This document shows positions 1-11,016 of a stretch of DNA of 64,000 nt, piece by piece. The notes under the pieces are model-generated. The model did not search any database, was not told the origin of the DNA, and was given only the letters and a program-made list of their open reading frames with translations. Numbering within the stretch: the first letter of the stretch is position 1; the number at the start of each line of letters is the position of its first letter. The position numbers were made by a program, and so were the translations under genes. This DNA is from Neovahlkampfia damariscottae (taxonomy: Eukaryota; Heterolobosea; Selenaionea; Neovahlkampfiida; Neovahlkampfiidae): the NCBI GenBank assembly GCA_016618085.1, contig JABLTG010000001.1, positions 127,461 to 191,460 of the forward strand. The letters are read 5' to 3'.

Positions 1-17
1 ATTTATATTCTCTAAAC

Positions 18-3000
18 ATGTTATTAGAAAGACAAAGTGATCATGATGATTATGAATCAAAATATATTTTGAAAAAGATACAAAAGTATAAATTATCAAA
101 AGAAATTCTCGATTTTTTAAGTGTTGAAATCGAAGAATTTTCTAATTACTTTGGTCATGATGTTGGTTTTTATCAAAATATTGAAAGTGGTAATTTAGAA
201 AATGCTCAATATATCGCAAAGCATTTGAAAGATGAAGGAGATGCTGCTGGTTTAAATAATCTTCATGTTGAAAGTTTAGGGAGTAGTGATGAAAATTTCT
301 CAAAAATCTTGGCTATGAGGTAAGGAATTGTAATTCTAAAAATATCATTTCCAGTGTCACAAAGAAAGCTGCTTCAAATTTTAGAATTACACCTATTCAT
401 ACCGCTGCAATTAACCCAAACAACAAATATTTAAAGGAGTTAATTCTTAAAGCTTCTGAAAAATCAATTTCAGGTCATCATGTGATTGATGCATTACAAA
501 GAAAACCAATTCACTTTGCTGCTGTTTCAGATACATCAGATAACTTAAAATATTTAATTGAACAATGTAACTCAGATCCAGTTGAATGTGACAAATCAAA
601 AATGAATCCATTTCTATTTTCTTGTAAAAATGGAAAATTAGAAAATGTTCAGTATTTGACAAGTGATCAATATCCATTGATGATTCAATCAAAAAATGGA
701 TTCAGAGATACTGGATTACATTTAGCAGCAAGACGTGGTCATGTCAAAGTTGTTGAATATTTATTAACAGTTCCAAATTGTGACAAAAGTTATAAAAACA
801 CAAAAGCAGAAACTCCATTAGCAGTAGCTTCACAATATGGTCATTTTGATATTGTTAAACTTTTGATTGCTTCAAAATTAGATATTAATCAAGAATTAAA
901 AGGAGACAAATTCAAAAAAACTCCTTTACATCACTCAGTGATGAATGGTCACTTTGAAATTTCCAAGTATTTATTACTGAATGGTTTTGATCCAAATTCA
1001 GTTGACACTTCAAACAATTCAGTAGTTCATTATGCAGCTGCTTTTGGATATGCTGATATTTTAAATTTACTCTCACTTGCAGGTGGAGCTATCAATGTTG
1101 TTTCAGATTGGTCTACGTCACCGTAATTGATTTTTTTTTCTCATTTCTTAGATTATCTGTTTCTTTGATTAAAGGTCATTTAAAGACCAGTAATATCATT
1201 TTAAAAGATCCAACTGTTGACGTAAATTTTGTTGACAATGAAAATAAAACAATGTTACATCAATTATTAGAAAAGAAAGAAGGAAATTTTGATCGTCAAA
1301 TTAAATATTTAATTGATGAAAAAAAAGCAAAAACAGATATTTTAACTGTTGATGGTACTTCAATATTACATGTTTTAAGTTCATCGGTTCATGAAAAAGA
1401 TGTTGATATTGCAAAGGTATTAATCAAAAATGGAATGGATGTGAATCACACAGACAATCATGGAATGTCATCTTTCTTACTTGCATGTGATGCTGGAAAT
1501 ATTCCTTTGATTCAATTTTATTTACAACAAAAGAAAATTGATGTATTTCAATCGAATTCAGATAACCAAAATTTTCTTCATTTGATTCACAAGAATTTAA
1601 ATCAAAAGGATATCAAAGAAGTCTTGGATGTTATTATACCTCATATCAAAACCAAAAAAAAATGGGAAGAATTGAGAAATCAATTTGACAACTTTGGCTA
1701 TTCACCTTTATTAGTTTTATTTTCTGAATTTCATAATAAACAAGTTGACAATGTTGTAGGATTTGGAGGTGGAACTAACCAATTTATTTCTGATAATGAA
1801 GAAGATGGTTCTAAAAACGGTTCTGATGTTGAAAGTGGGGATGAATCACATGATGAGAATGATGAAAATGACCATTCTGAAGAAGAAGACAATTCAATGA
1901 ACGACTCAATCTACATTGAACAGAATCCACCAACTGGTGAAAACCGTTTGAAATTCATTGAATACGTAAAATTATTGTTCACTCATTATTCTAATGATAT
2001 CAATCACCAAATTAAAAAATCAGAAAAAAAGAAAAAATCAAAACTTATTGGCTATTCAGTTCTTCATTTCTTATCAAAAGATGAAAATCCAAATATTGAA
2101 CTATTAGAATTATTGATTTCTTACAAAGCAAATGTGAACATTTTAGATGAAGTAAAAAGAAACCCTTTACATATTTCATTCAAAACTATCAAAAAATTAA
2201 AAGGATTTGAATTTGATGGCTTATTATTAGAAAATGGATGTGATGTGAATGCTTTAGATTCACAAAACAGAACTCCTTTATTTTATATTTTCATTCAATC
2301 AAAAGTGAATGAACATTCGTATGAACAATTATTCTTTTTTCACACTTTGTAGATATTGGGATTGGGAAACTCAAGTTGAAAGAACTTTCAAATTCTCATC
2401 TGATCCAATTGAAATTATTTCTGATGTCTTTAGTTTTACTGATAAAATCAATATCAATCAAAAAGATATTTATGGTCGAACTTTACTTCATGAAGCTTGT
2501 TTGAAAGGAGCACCAACATGTTCCATGTTTTTGATTCAAAAAGGATCACTAGTTGAAGAAGAAGATGAAGATAAAAATACCCCTTTATGTCTCGCTTTAA
2601 TTTCAGGTTTCAAAGATTTTGCAATCACATTAATCAATAAGAATGCCAATGCAAAAAGAAATTTAAAAGTTTTATCAAAACCAGAAAAGTTCTTGATTAA
2701 ACAAGAAAATGATGATGATGAAGATGATGATGATGAATTCAGTGGTAATAGAAAAAAAAAAAAAAGACCAAATTATTCCAATCGTTTTTCCACAGTAGAT
2801 GACGAAGATGAGGATATTGAAGAACCAACAATGTCCATTTTTAAATTCATGTTAAAAAAAGATTGGATGGGACTTGCTTACTTAGTCTTAACGGATATTG
2901 AACCAATGAGTGCAGTTCATGATGCTTTAGAAACTGAAAACTATCAATTAGTTTTAACATTGATTTCAAAAACAAATTCATCAAAATTAAAAGAATGTGA

Positions 3001-5271
3001 TTCATCTCAACAAAATATCTTCCATAAAATATCATCATTTCAACCAAAATTGAATGCTGAAATGGATAAGAAAATTTCTAGTTTCCAACATTTTTCAAAG
3101 AAGATTTTTATTGATTTGAAAAAGAAATTAAATGAAAAAGACATTGAATCATCAATGTTGAATAAACAAGATCAATTTGGTAAAACATCATTGCATTATG
3201 CAGGTATGCAATTTGAATTGATTTAATTTTCTTCAAAAGCGGAAAGTGGAAATCTACAATTCTCCAAATGTCTAATTGAAAACAATCAAGAAATTATTAA
3301 TCTTCAAGATAATAATGGAATGACAGCTTTAATGTATGCATCGAAATTCAATCATCTTCCAGTTGTCAAATGTTTGATTGATCATAAATCTGACATTAAC
3401 AAATTAGACAATGATAAAAAAACAGCTTTGATTCATTTCATTCATCCATCCAATTTTGGATCATATGAAAATATTGATTTATTGAATTATCTCATTAAAC
3501 ATGGCTCATCAATGGATAAAAAAGACAAAGATAACAAAACAGCAATTCAGTATGCTTCAATGAAATTCTCAAAAACACTTTACAATGAATTGATCAAATT
3601 AGGTGGAAAAAAGGAAAATAAAAAAATGGATAAACCAAAAACTAAAACTCCAGCATATGAAAAAATAAACTTTGAATCAGATCTTGAGAATGCATTGAAA
3701 GAAATCAAAGATAAAGAAATGGATGTTGAAGAAGAATCAGATCAAGAAGTGAAGGTTGATAGTAGATCTGGATTGAAGAATTGTCAAGTATTGAAAGATA
3801 ATAATGACAAATACTATGATGTTCTTTTAAGCAAAGCAGATGTGTTAAAAGGACCTTATGGTTATTATTTATTTTATAAACTTCAAATCATTTATAATCC
3901 AATCCAAAAGATTTACATTTTATTTAACTGTTGGGGAAGATGGGGAGACAACGGAGAATTTCAAAGAACTCCATTTAAATCAGAAGCAGATGCTGTCAAA
4001 GAATTCAAATCACTTTTCAAAAGTAAAACAAAAAATGAATGGAATAGTGATCAATTTGAAGAACATATTGGTTCTTATGTTATCTTAAAATTGAAAAAGA
4101 AAAAGAAATTCAATAGATTACCAGAACTACACATCAATAAAAATGAATCAAAATTGGATAATGCAACATTCAATTTGATGCAAGAAATCACAAGTGTGAC
4201 ATCAACTACCAAGAGTCTAAATTCAATTGGGATTTCAGGTTCAATGATGCCATTTGGTGATTTAGAAGAAGATGTTTTGAAAAGAGGAATTTTGATTTTG
4301 AAGAATATCTACACATTAATGAAAGATATTGAAAACAATCATGATCTCTCTCCAAAAGATGTTAAAGAAAAATATTATGAAATGGCAAAAGAAAGCAATA
4401 AGTTTTATCAATTGATTCCTCATCAAGGATTTGAAGAATCATCATTAGGTTTAATCAGAAATGAAAATGAAATTAGTCAAAAAATCAAAATGATTGATTT
4501 ATTAATGAACTTGGAAATCTCATCAAGAATCATTATCACATCAAATTACAATTCAAAAAAGTTGAATCCGATAGATTATTGTTATTATTCCTTATTCAAT
4601 CATATTAAGCGAATGGATCAAAGTTCATTTGAATTTCATGTTTTGCATCAATACTTTGCAAGAACAAAATCAAATGAATATGAACTTGTTAATATTTTTA
4701 GTTTACAAAGAAAAGAAGAAGAAGAAAGATTCAAAAAACATGAAAATGATGAAAACAGAGTTTTATTATGGCATGGATCTTCAATTTCAAATTTCATTGG
4801 AATTTTGAATCAAGGATTAAGAATTGCTCCTCCTGAAGCACCTGCAGGTAAATTTCATTTTAAATTCACATGTTTAAAGCTGGATATGCATTTGGCAAAG
4901 GTATTTATTTTGCAGATCAATTTTCAAAATCCATTAATTATTCCAGAGATCATAATTCATCAACTTCTCTCTTAGTTTTATGTGAAGTTGCATTGGGAAA
5001 AATTTCAAAATTATCTCAACCAAAATACATGGAAAAACCAATGCAAGGCTTCAATTCAACACAAGGAGTGGGTAAGAAAGGACCTTCATTCAATGAATCA
5101 TTTATCACGGATGACGGTTTAAAAATTCCTTGTGGACAAATTCAAGAACAAGTTAAACAAACAGATCCAAATTATTGGTCACATTTTGAAATGAATGAAT
5201 TCATTGTTTATGATGAATCTCAAGTGAAAATGAAATATTTGGTAATGGTGAAGAAAATCAAAAATATATAA
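18..5271 (+). CDS. ankyrin-repeat poly(ADP-ribose) polymerase (ANK-WGR-PRD-PARP)
   Basis: Likely transfers ADP-ribose from NAD+ to proteins, as nuclear PARP-1/PARP-2-type enzymes do. Six exons join in frame across introns 320-354, 1123-1151, 2319-2352, 3204-3239 and 4848-4879 to give 1695 residues. Order: about 1100 residues of ankyrin-type repeats with acidic linkers, a WGR domain (about 1210-1310, core NCWGRWGDNG), the helical regulatory domain (about 1320-1470), then the catalytic fold. The H-Y-E triad is intact: His in LLWHGSS (about 1541), Tyr in GKGIYFAD (about 1572) and Glu in NEFIVYDE (about 1670). Tankyrases have ankyrins but no WGR; the nearest architecture I know is nematode PME-5. 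The first ATG is only 17 bases from the window edge, so an upstream exon could be missing. The catalytic identification is firm; the exact N-terminus is not. Confidence 0.9.
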
Positions 5272-5272
5272 A

Positions 5273-6310
5273 TCAAAAAAAAATAACTACATCATTAAAA
5301 TCTTTCGTTATTTGTATGAAAGATGAAACAGAAATTTCAAATATTTCATTTTTACAAGTTACTCCAATATTTCCACCAAAGATGCACAATTTATTTTCAT
5401 GCATAAATATTGTATGTCCAGATCTATTTGCAGGTACATCATGATGTAGAGATAATTCTTTACACTCAAAATTTCTGAGGTCAATTTCAAATAATCCATT
5501 GTCCAATGAAGAGAATTTACTTTTCCCGCCAAATAAAAATAATCTCGTTTGATCAAAGGCGATCGATGGAAATCTACAAGGTTCATAAATTTTACCTTTC
5601 ATTTCAATCTCCAACCAATGTTGTTTTTCAAAATCAAAAAACCATAAATCATTTAAATAATTATTGAAATGAGTAGAAAAACCTCCTGTAATAAACATTT
5701 TATCTCTTACTCTCGATGCTGAATGTCCGAATCGTTTTATTGGTTGTTTTTTTGTTTTGACCTCCTCTATGTAAGAAGCATAACCATTCACCCAAAATTT
5801 ACATAAACATGATTCTGATGTACCTCCAAAAACATATACATCATCTTTATAAACAATTGACGTATGATTTATTCTCTGAAGATATTTTTGATCATTAACC
5901 AATTTTAAAGGTTGAAATCCATTATCTTCAAAATCAAACCTATACAAATCACATGATGTTTCCTCTTTTGAACCTCCTACAATATACATACTATTTTTAT
6001 GAACAAAAGCTGAATGTCCTGATATAGGAGGTGGACCAAATCCTTTGGTTTCTATTTCTTCAAAAGTTTTCAATTGAAAATTGATTTTGTATAATTTATT
6101 TAAAGCTCTGGAATTTGTATTTTCACCTCCAAAAATATAAAAAAAATTATTGTATTCAACACAAGTGTGAAAAGTTAAATCTGGAATATTATCAAATGAA
6201 AGTCTTGTAGACTTTTTTGAGTTTTTTTTTTTGTCAATAATAGATGGTTTTTCTTTTCTTGTGTTTTCTTCAATTCGTTTTTCATATTCATAAAGTGATT
6301 GAGGCATCAT
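5273..6310 (-). CDS. Kelch-repeat beta-propeller protein
   Basis: Single exon, 345 residues from the paired ATGs at 6310/6307. Reading upstream of these adds no further ATG. After about 30 charged residues come about six Kelch blades with the usual FGG turns (FYIFGGEN, MYIVGGS, VYVFGGT, MFITGGF, LFLFGGK, LCIFGGN) and spaced aromatic residues. Kelch propellers bind protein partners; no BTB, F-box or other effector domain is present, so the partner is unknown. The stop codon lies one base from the stop of the convergent PARP gene. A CCAATCAAAATC box lies about 30 nt upstream of the start. Confidence 0.85.
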   Translation of the reverse strand: MMPQSLYEYEKRIEENTRKEKPSIIDKKKNSKKSTRLSFDNIPDLTFHTCVEYNNFFYIFGGENTNSRALNKLYKINFQLKTFEEIETKGFGPPPISGHSAFVHKNSMYIVGGSKEETSCDLYRFDFEDNGFQPLKLVNDQKYLQRINHTSIVYKDDVYVFGGTSESCLCKFWVNGYASYIEEVKTKKQPIKRFGHSASRVRDKMFITGGFSTHFNNYLNDLWFFDFEKQHWLEIEMKGKIYEPCRFPSIAFDQTRLFLFGGKSKFSSLDNGLFEIDLRNFECKELSLHHDVPANRSGHTIFMHENKLCIFGGNIGVTCKNEIFEISVSSFIQITKDFNDVVIFF

Positions 6311-6399
6311 TTTTTCTGTGGTCAAAAATAAGTTGATTTTGATTGGATTAATACAATTTTCCAACTAATCAACAGAGATTATTAAAAAAATTTATTTAT

Positions 6400-9303
6400 C
6401 TTCTATGATGATGAAAATGAACCCAATGATGTGAAACAACTCTTCTTCTATTTGTTCAAGTCCAAGAAGTTTTCTATTTTGAATTAAAATTGCATTAACA
6501 TTTGAAATTTTGTGATTACAAACAATTGTTAATGGTTAATGGATAAACATCTACAAAAATTGGAACTGAAACAAAAAGTGCAAGATTACTACGACTTTTA
6601 CTTTAGTTTAAAATTTGACAAATATTTAAATCAATAACAGTAGAATCAGAACCAGAGTCAATTTGAAAAGTTTCTAAAGGATTGCTGTTATTGAACAAAT
6701 TTTGTGGATTAAATAAATCAACTTCAAGTTGTTTTCTACCTTGATTAGAGTCATCAAAACGTAATGAGTTGATTAAAAGTGGTTTATCTTCAAATCCAAC
6801 ACGAATGCCATAAGAATCCCCATCACCAAAAATATCGTCTTTTGTTTTTCCAAAAGAAATAACTTGCTCATCCGAAAAAGCAAATAGTCTTCAAAATTTT
6901 TCTGAAGCATATTTTTTCATATTTTCAGTTAATTTTGGAGCTTCTACAGTTTTTCTTGGAATATTGTCCTCTACTTCTTTTTTTTGTTGTTCTTTTTTTT
7001 TTTTTGTTCTTCACTTTTTATGTATTCTGAAAATTTTTCAAAATCACCATTGTTGTGATACAAGGACTTGAACATGATAAAATTTGATTGAACTGAAGTT
7101 TCTGAACAACCAATATTGGAAACAAAATAGAAATAAAGAGTTAGTATATTTGTAATGCACAAAGAACAAATATGAAGAAATTCATTAACAACAATCAGCA
7201 TCATGATTTAAATTAAATGGTATATTACTGATTTTTTTCAATGAAATTAAGTATTTTATCAATTTGTTCATTTTGCTCATTCATTTTTATTTGATGCTCG
7301 GAAGTAGTTTTTTTAATTTCCTCGTGTATTTGAGAAGGGGATAACTCAATGTTTGAGCCACAACAACTAGATTTTTCTATTCTTTGCTAAATTCAATGAC
7401 TCCAGTACCAAGTGGTCCAATTAATGATGTAATTAAACCCGCGGAAGTTATAATGATTAAAATTGTTAGTTCGATTGTCATTTTTGTTATAGTGTAATTT
7501 TAATTGAAATTATTTCCCATATAATTAATTGTTGGACCATATATAATTATCCTTTATTTGCAATTTTTACTCCTTCCACTAATGAAGTTAATGGGTCATT
7601 TTCAACTTTATTAATTGAATTCTTTTTAATTTTACTTCTTTTTTCATTCATCTTCATTCTATTTTCATTATAATCATCTTCATAATTTAAAAGATTAACA
7701 ATTACTTTATTTAAATTATTTGTTAACCTTCTTAATTTTTTTTATTCAATTTTTTTCTTTTCTTTAAATTCATTTAACAATTTTAATTTTTCCTTTTCTA
7801 TTTCTTTCCATTCATCATTTATTTGTTCTTTTTCAACTATTAATGGTTTGGCATCATCAATTTTTTTAGCTATTTGTGATTTTTCTTCTAGATTTTAAAG
7901 GTTTTTTTACTTTTTGTGGACTTTTTTCTGTATTTTTTCCTATATTTTTTTTTGGTGTTGTTTCTTTTTTAACTTTTTGTGGTGAATTTTTTTTAATGTC
8001 TTCTTCTTTGACTCGTAATACTTTAAGTTGCTTATTTAATTTAAAAGGATCAAAATTCAAAACTACATATTCATTTTTTATTTTTTTTATTTTTTCTTTT
8101 AATTCATCTTCTATTTTAATTAAATTTTAATATTTTTTATTATCAACTATATTTTTTATTGATTCATCATAATTTAAAATTAATTTTTGTATTTTCAATA
8201 TTTCAAAATTTAATTCATCTTTTATTTTTTGAAAAGAATTTATGTTATTAATATATTCATCTTCTCATTCCTTGTATTTACTATAAACTCCTTGTTAATT
8301 AAAAAATGTTTTATTTACTTTTTCATGTTCATTTAATGACATTTTTACTATTTCATCCTCCAATTCCTCATAATTTTTGGCATCCATTCGTTGAATATTC
8401 TTTATTTTTTCTAAATTGAAAAGTATTTTATTTTCAAATGAAGTGTCATCCTCTTTGATGTTGCAACAACCCAAAATTCAGATAAAGTGATGATATGCAC
8501 CTTGATAAACTCCAAATTTTCTGCCTTCCTCTAATGCTTCCAATCTTATAAGATTTATATTACCTCTTAATTGATTTATCTCTTGTTGTGATGCTTTAAC
8601 TATTTTATTTTTTTCTAATTCAAACAGTTGATTAATTTCTTCTTCACTTAAATCTCTTTTTACTATTTCTCTTAATTCTTCGGCTGTATATTTTTTATTT
8701 ACATTTGATAGTTCTTGGTTGCTTGTTTGCGTTTCTCTTGTTGGATTTAAACTCTTTAAATAATCATATGGTGATTTTCCATATAAATTCCAATTGTATA
8801 ATTTAAATATATAATATTATGTTTGAATTTAATTCATAAAATTGTTTCTTTTCCACAACATTTTTACCCACAATCTTACTTGTCCTTTTTTTAAACATTG
8901 TGCATATGTTCCTTCAACTTTATTTTTTTAATTCCCATATTTCCACATTCTTTTTATATTTATTTATTTTTTCATGTTGTTTAACATTTTGAAATTTTGT
9001 AAAACAATTAAAATATTTCCATTTTACTTTTTTGTTCATGCTTTCAAATATTCTGTCTTTATTTCTTTCATAATATTGTTTTCTGTATTCAACAATATTT
9101 TCTGATAATTTAATTTTTAATTTGGAAGATTCTATTATTTTATTTGTATTAATTATTTTATATATTTTATTTTTTAAGTATATTTTTAAATTAATTTTAA
9201 CTTATTTGCAATTACAAATTTTGATTTTTTCATTGCAATCAATGCATTTAATTAAATTTACATGAATAATTTCTATATTTTTATTTTCATACTCCAATTT
9301 TAA
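6400..9303 (-). pseudogene. decayed coding block, possible old virus-like or mobile-element remnant
   Basis: The minus strand carries long stretches that read as protein (lysine-rich, coiled-coil-like, with the local codon style) but in changing frames with many interruptions. The host GT-AG introns do not reconcile them, so I treat it as a fossil with several breaks. Recognisable parts in reading order: a Cys-rich patch near 9200-9260, long charged helices (about 8000-9150), a basic SPQKVKK repeat near 7900-7980, a short reading with a hydrophobic N-terminus near 7400-7490, another hydrophobic stretch near 7070-7200, and a segment near 6630-6660 with an IDSGSDSTV motif that resembles a retropepsin site. 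No reverse transcriptase, integrase, capsid or terminal repeat was recognised, so the family is open. A decayed host gene is the alternative. Confidence refers to the block being broken coding DNA. Confidence 0.5.
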
Positions 9304-9525
9304 ATGGAGAAGCAGCATTTATCAAAGTGTAAACCAATAAACTTCCAGGAAGGTTTTATACTAAAAGTGCAACTATCAACAAAAAAAGGGGGATTTTTTT
9401 TGCCTTTTCGAAAAAAAAACTCTGACACATCATTTTCATTTCTTTTCTGGGACCAGTTGAATTGGATTTTAAATGAATCTCACAACACCATTTTGTTCAA
9501 TGTGAAGGTCGGTCAGCTCTTTTGA
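9304..9525 (+). CDS. possible small ORF beside the decayed block
   Basis: A 73-residue reading frame with balanced composition (KPINFQEGFILKVQ, then SFLFWDQLNWILNESH). It begins directly where the minus-strand decayed block ends. No CCAAT box stands before its ATG, unlike most genes here, and I recognise no family. It may be an opposite-strand fragment of the same remnant or chance. Low confidence. Confidence 0.2.
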   Translation: MEKQHLSKCKPINFQEGFILKVQLSTKKGGFFLPFRKKNSDTSFSFLFWDQLNWILNESHNTILFNVKVGQLF

Positions 9526-10033
9526 AACAAAATTAAAATTCTTGATTAAAAGATTAATTTTTTTTTTGAAGTTAATTTTTAAATTCAGAAAATAAAATAA
9601 TCATAATAATTGTAAAAATGAATATATGATCCTTTATGATGTTTTCTTTTCTTTTCCATCAAATCATTTTTTCAAAAGTTGATGTGAAATGAACATTCAA
9701 TTCTTTTGAGTTCAAATATACAATCATTAATGAATATTTATACCAAATGATTGTATATTTGATATGATTTCGTGAAAACAATGACATCCAAAAGATAATT
9801 CTGAATTTGAATCAAAATGAAGTAAATTGTGATTTTGTTTTGTTGAGTTTATTTTATTCTTGTGATTCTTTGTTTCATTTGTTGAATGTTTTGTTTGTGC
9901 TGTTGAAATAAAAAATCCAAAAAATGTTATCCAATAAAATTACAAAACATAAAAATTCGTTTAAAACAACAACAAATGAAAAAGTAACCCACATCAATGA
10001 ATGATTCACTTTTGGTGTGAAAAAAAAATTTTT
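9526..10033. other. AT-rich non-coding stretch
   Basis: No supportable gene between the remnant and the phosphatase gene. It contains the hairpin at 9712-9762 and one CCAATAAAAT-like box near 9935 that has no reading frame behind it. Confidence 0.5.
9712..9762. repeat. perfect 17-bp inverted repeat with 17-nt loop
   Basis: Arms 9712-9728 and 9746-9762 are exact reverse complements (left arm tcaaatatacaatcatt) around a 17-nt loop. No T-run or gene end is adjacent, so a terminator role is not indicated. It could be a small palindromic element or a hairpin in a non-coding transcript. Confidence 0.7.
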
Positions 10034-10981
10034 TTAATATTTTGCTTTTAATAAGCTTTTTGTAACTTTTTGTAAAAGTGATTTTGTTGTTCCAAAAATA
10101 ACTTGTTGATTTTTGACACTAAATCCATTCAATACCAATTTCCCAGTTAAAGTATGAACACCAGAACCACCTGCTTCTTTTAAAATAATACATCCAGGTG
10201 CAGAATCCCAATAACTTGTTTTTCCCTTGAAAAAAAATTAAAAATACAAAATGTTGTCTTACAGAGAAGTTAATATATAAATCAGCTTTTCCATCAGCAA
10301 TTTGACAACATTTTAATCCAAATGAACCATGTTGATAAATATTTTTTGGTTTAATACCAACATCATCGACAAATTGTTTTTCAGCTGGAAGTGAATGTGA
10401 TCTTGATTGAACAACAATACAATCATCAAAATTCTCAGTTTCTCTACATTTCATTGAAATAGGTTTAGAACCCTAATTTATTAAAATATTATTAAATTTA
10501 CTTTTTTTTCAATTTTAAAAGCACCAGATCCTTCTGAAGCAAAATAAAGTAAATCAAGAGTTGGTTGATAAACTACACCCATAACTGGAATTCCATCTTT
10601 TGCTAAACCAATCATAACAGACCATTCTCCATTGTTTGAAATGAATTCTTTTCAAATTTTAAGAAATCTTCAAGAATTACCTTTTGTTCCGTCAATTGGA
10701 TCAACATAAAAGACAAATCCTTTTCCTAAATCTTCTGTGATTGAATTCACAGATTCTTCACCAATAATTCTATAATTTGGAAATGTATTTTTTAATTTGG
10801 TGGTAATAAGTTCGTTTAATTCTTTGTCTGCAATTGTAACTTCTGATTTATCAGATTTTGTTTCAATTTGGAGTTCAGTTTTCTTTTTTTCTCTATCTAT
10901 ACAATATTGTAATCCTATTTTACCAGCTTCATAAGCTATGTCAACTGAGGTTTGAAGTTCTTGTTCGTAACTCATGTTCAT
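10034..10981 (-). CDS. inositol monophosphatase-superfamily enzyme, 3'(2'),5'-bisphosphate nucleotidase/CysQ-like
   Basis: Four exons join in frame across introns 10648-10680, 10473-10501 and 10226-10262 to give 282 residues, a normal family length. The metal sites of the Li+-sensitive, Mg2+-dependent phosphatase fold are present: GEES, DPIDGTKEF and YWDSAPGC followed by KEAGG. The GTKEF and NGEWSV context resembles CysQ/BPNT-type enzymes, which hydrolyse PAP to AMP in sulphate metabolism, more than inositol-1-phosphatases. That substrate assignment is inference. The intron between DGTK and EF restores the family motif, which supports the splice model. The start is ATG 10981, only 36 nt from the stop of the upstream MAU2 gene on the same strand; that gap holds a reversed CCAAT box (CATTGGTCAAA). 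Confidence 0.88.
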
Positions 10982-11016
10982 GCAGAAAAAAAAATTTGAC
11001 CAATGAAAACACAAAA

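Noticed and set aside
5359-5586. Alternative-frame readings on the minus strand inside the Kelch gene
   Set aside because: They are out-of-frame shadows of a well-supported propeller frame. The same applies to opposite-strand frames inside the reductase, NAD synthetase and FYR/DDT genes.
6630-6660. Retropepsin call for the IDSGSDSTV motif
   Set aside because: One short motif in a broken block with no reverse transcriptase or integrase nearby is not enough to name the element's family.
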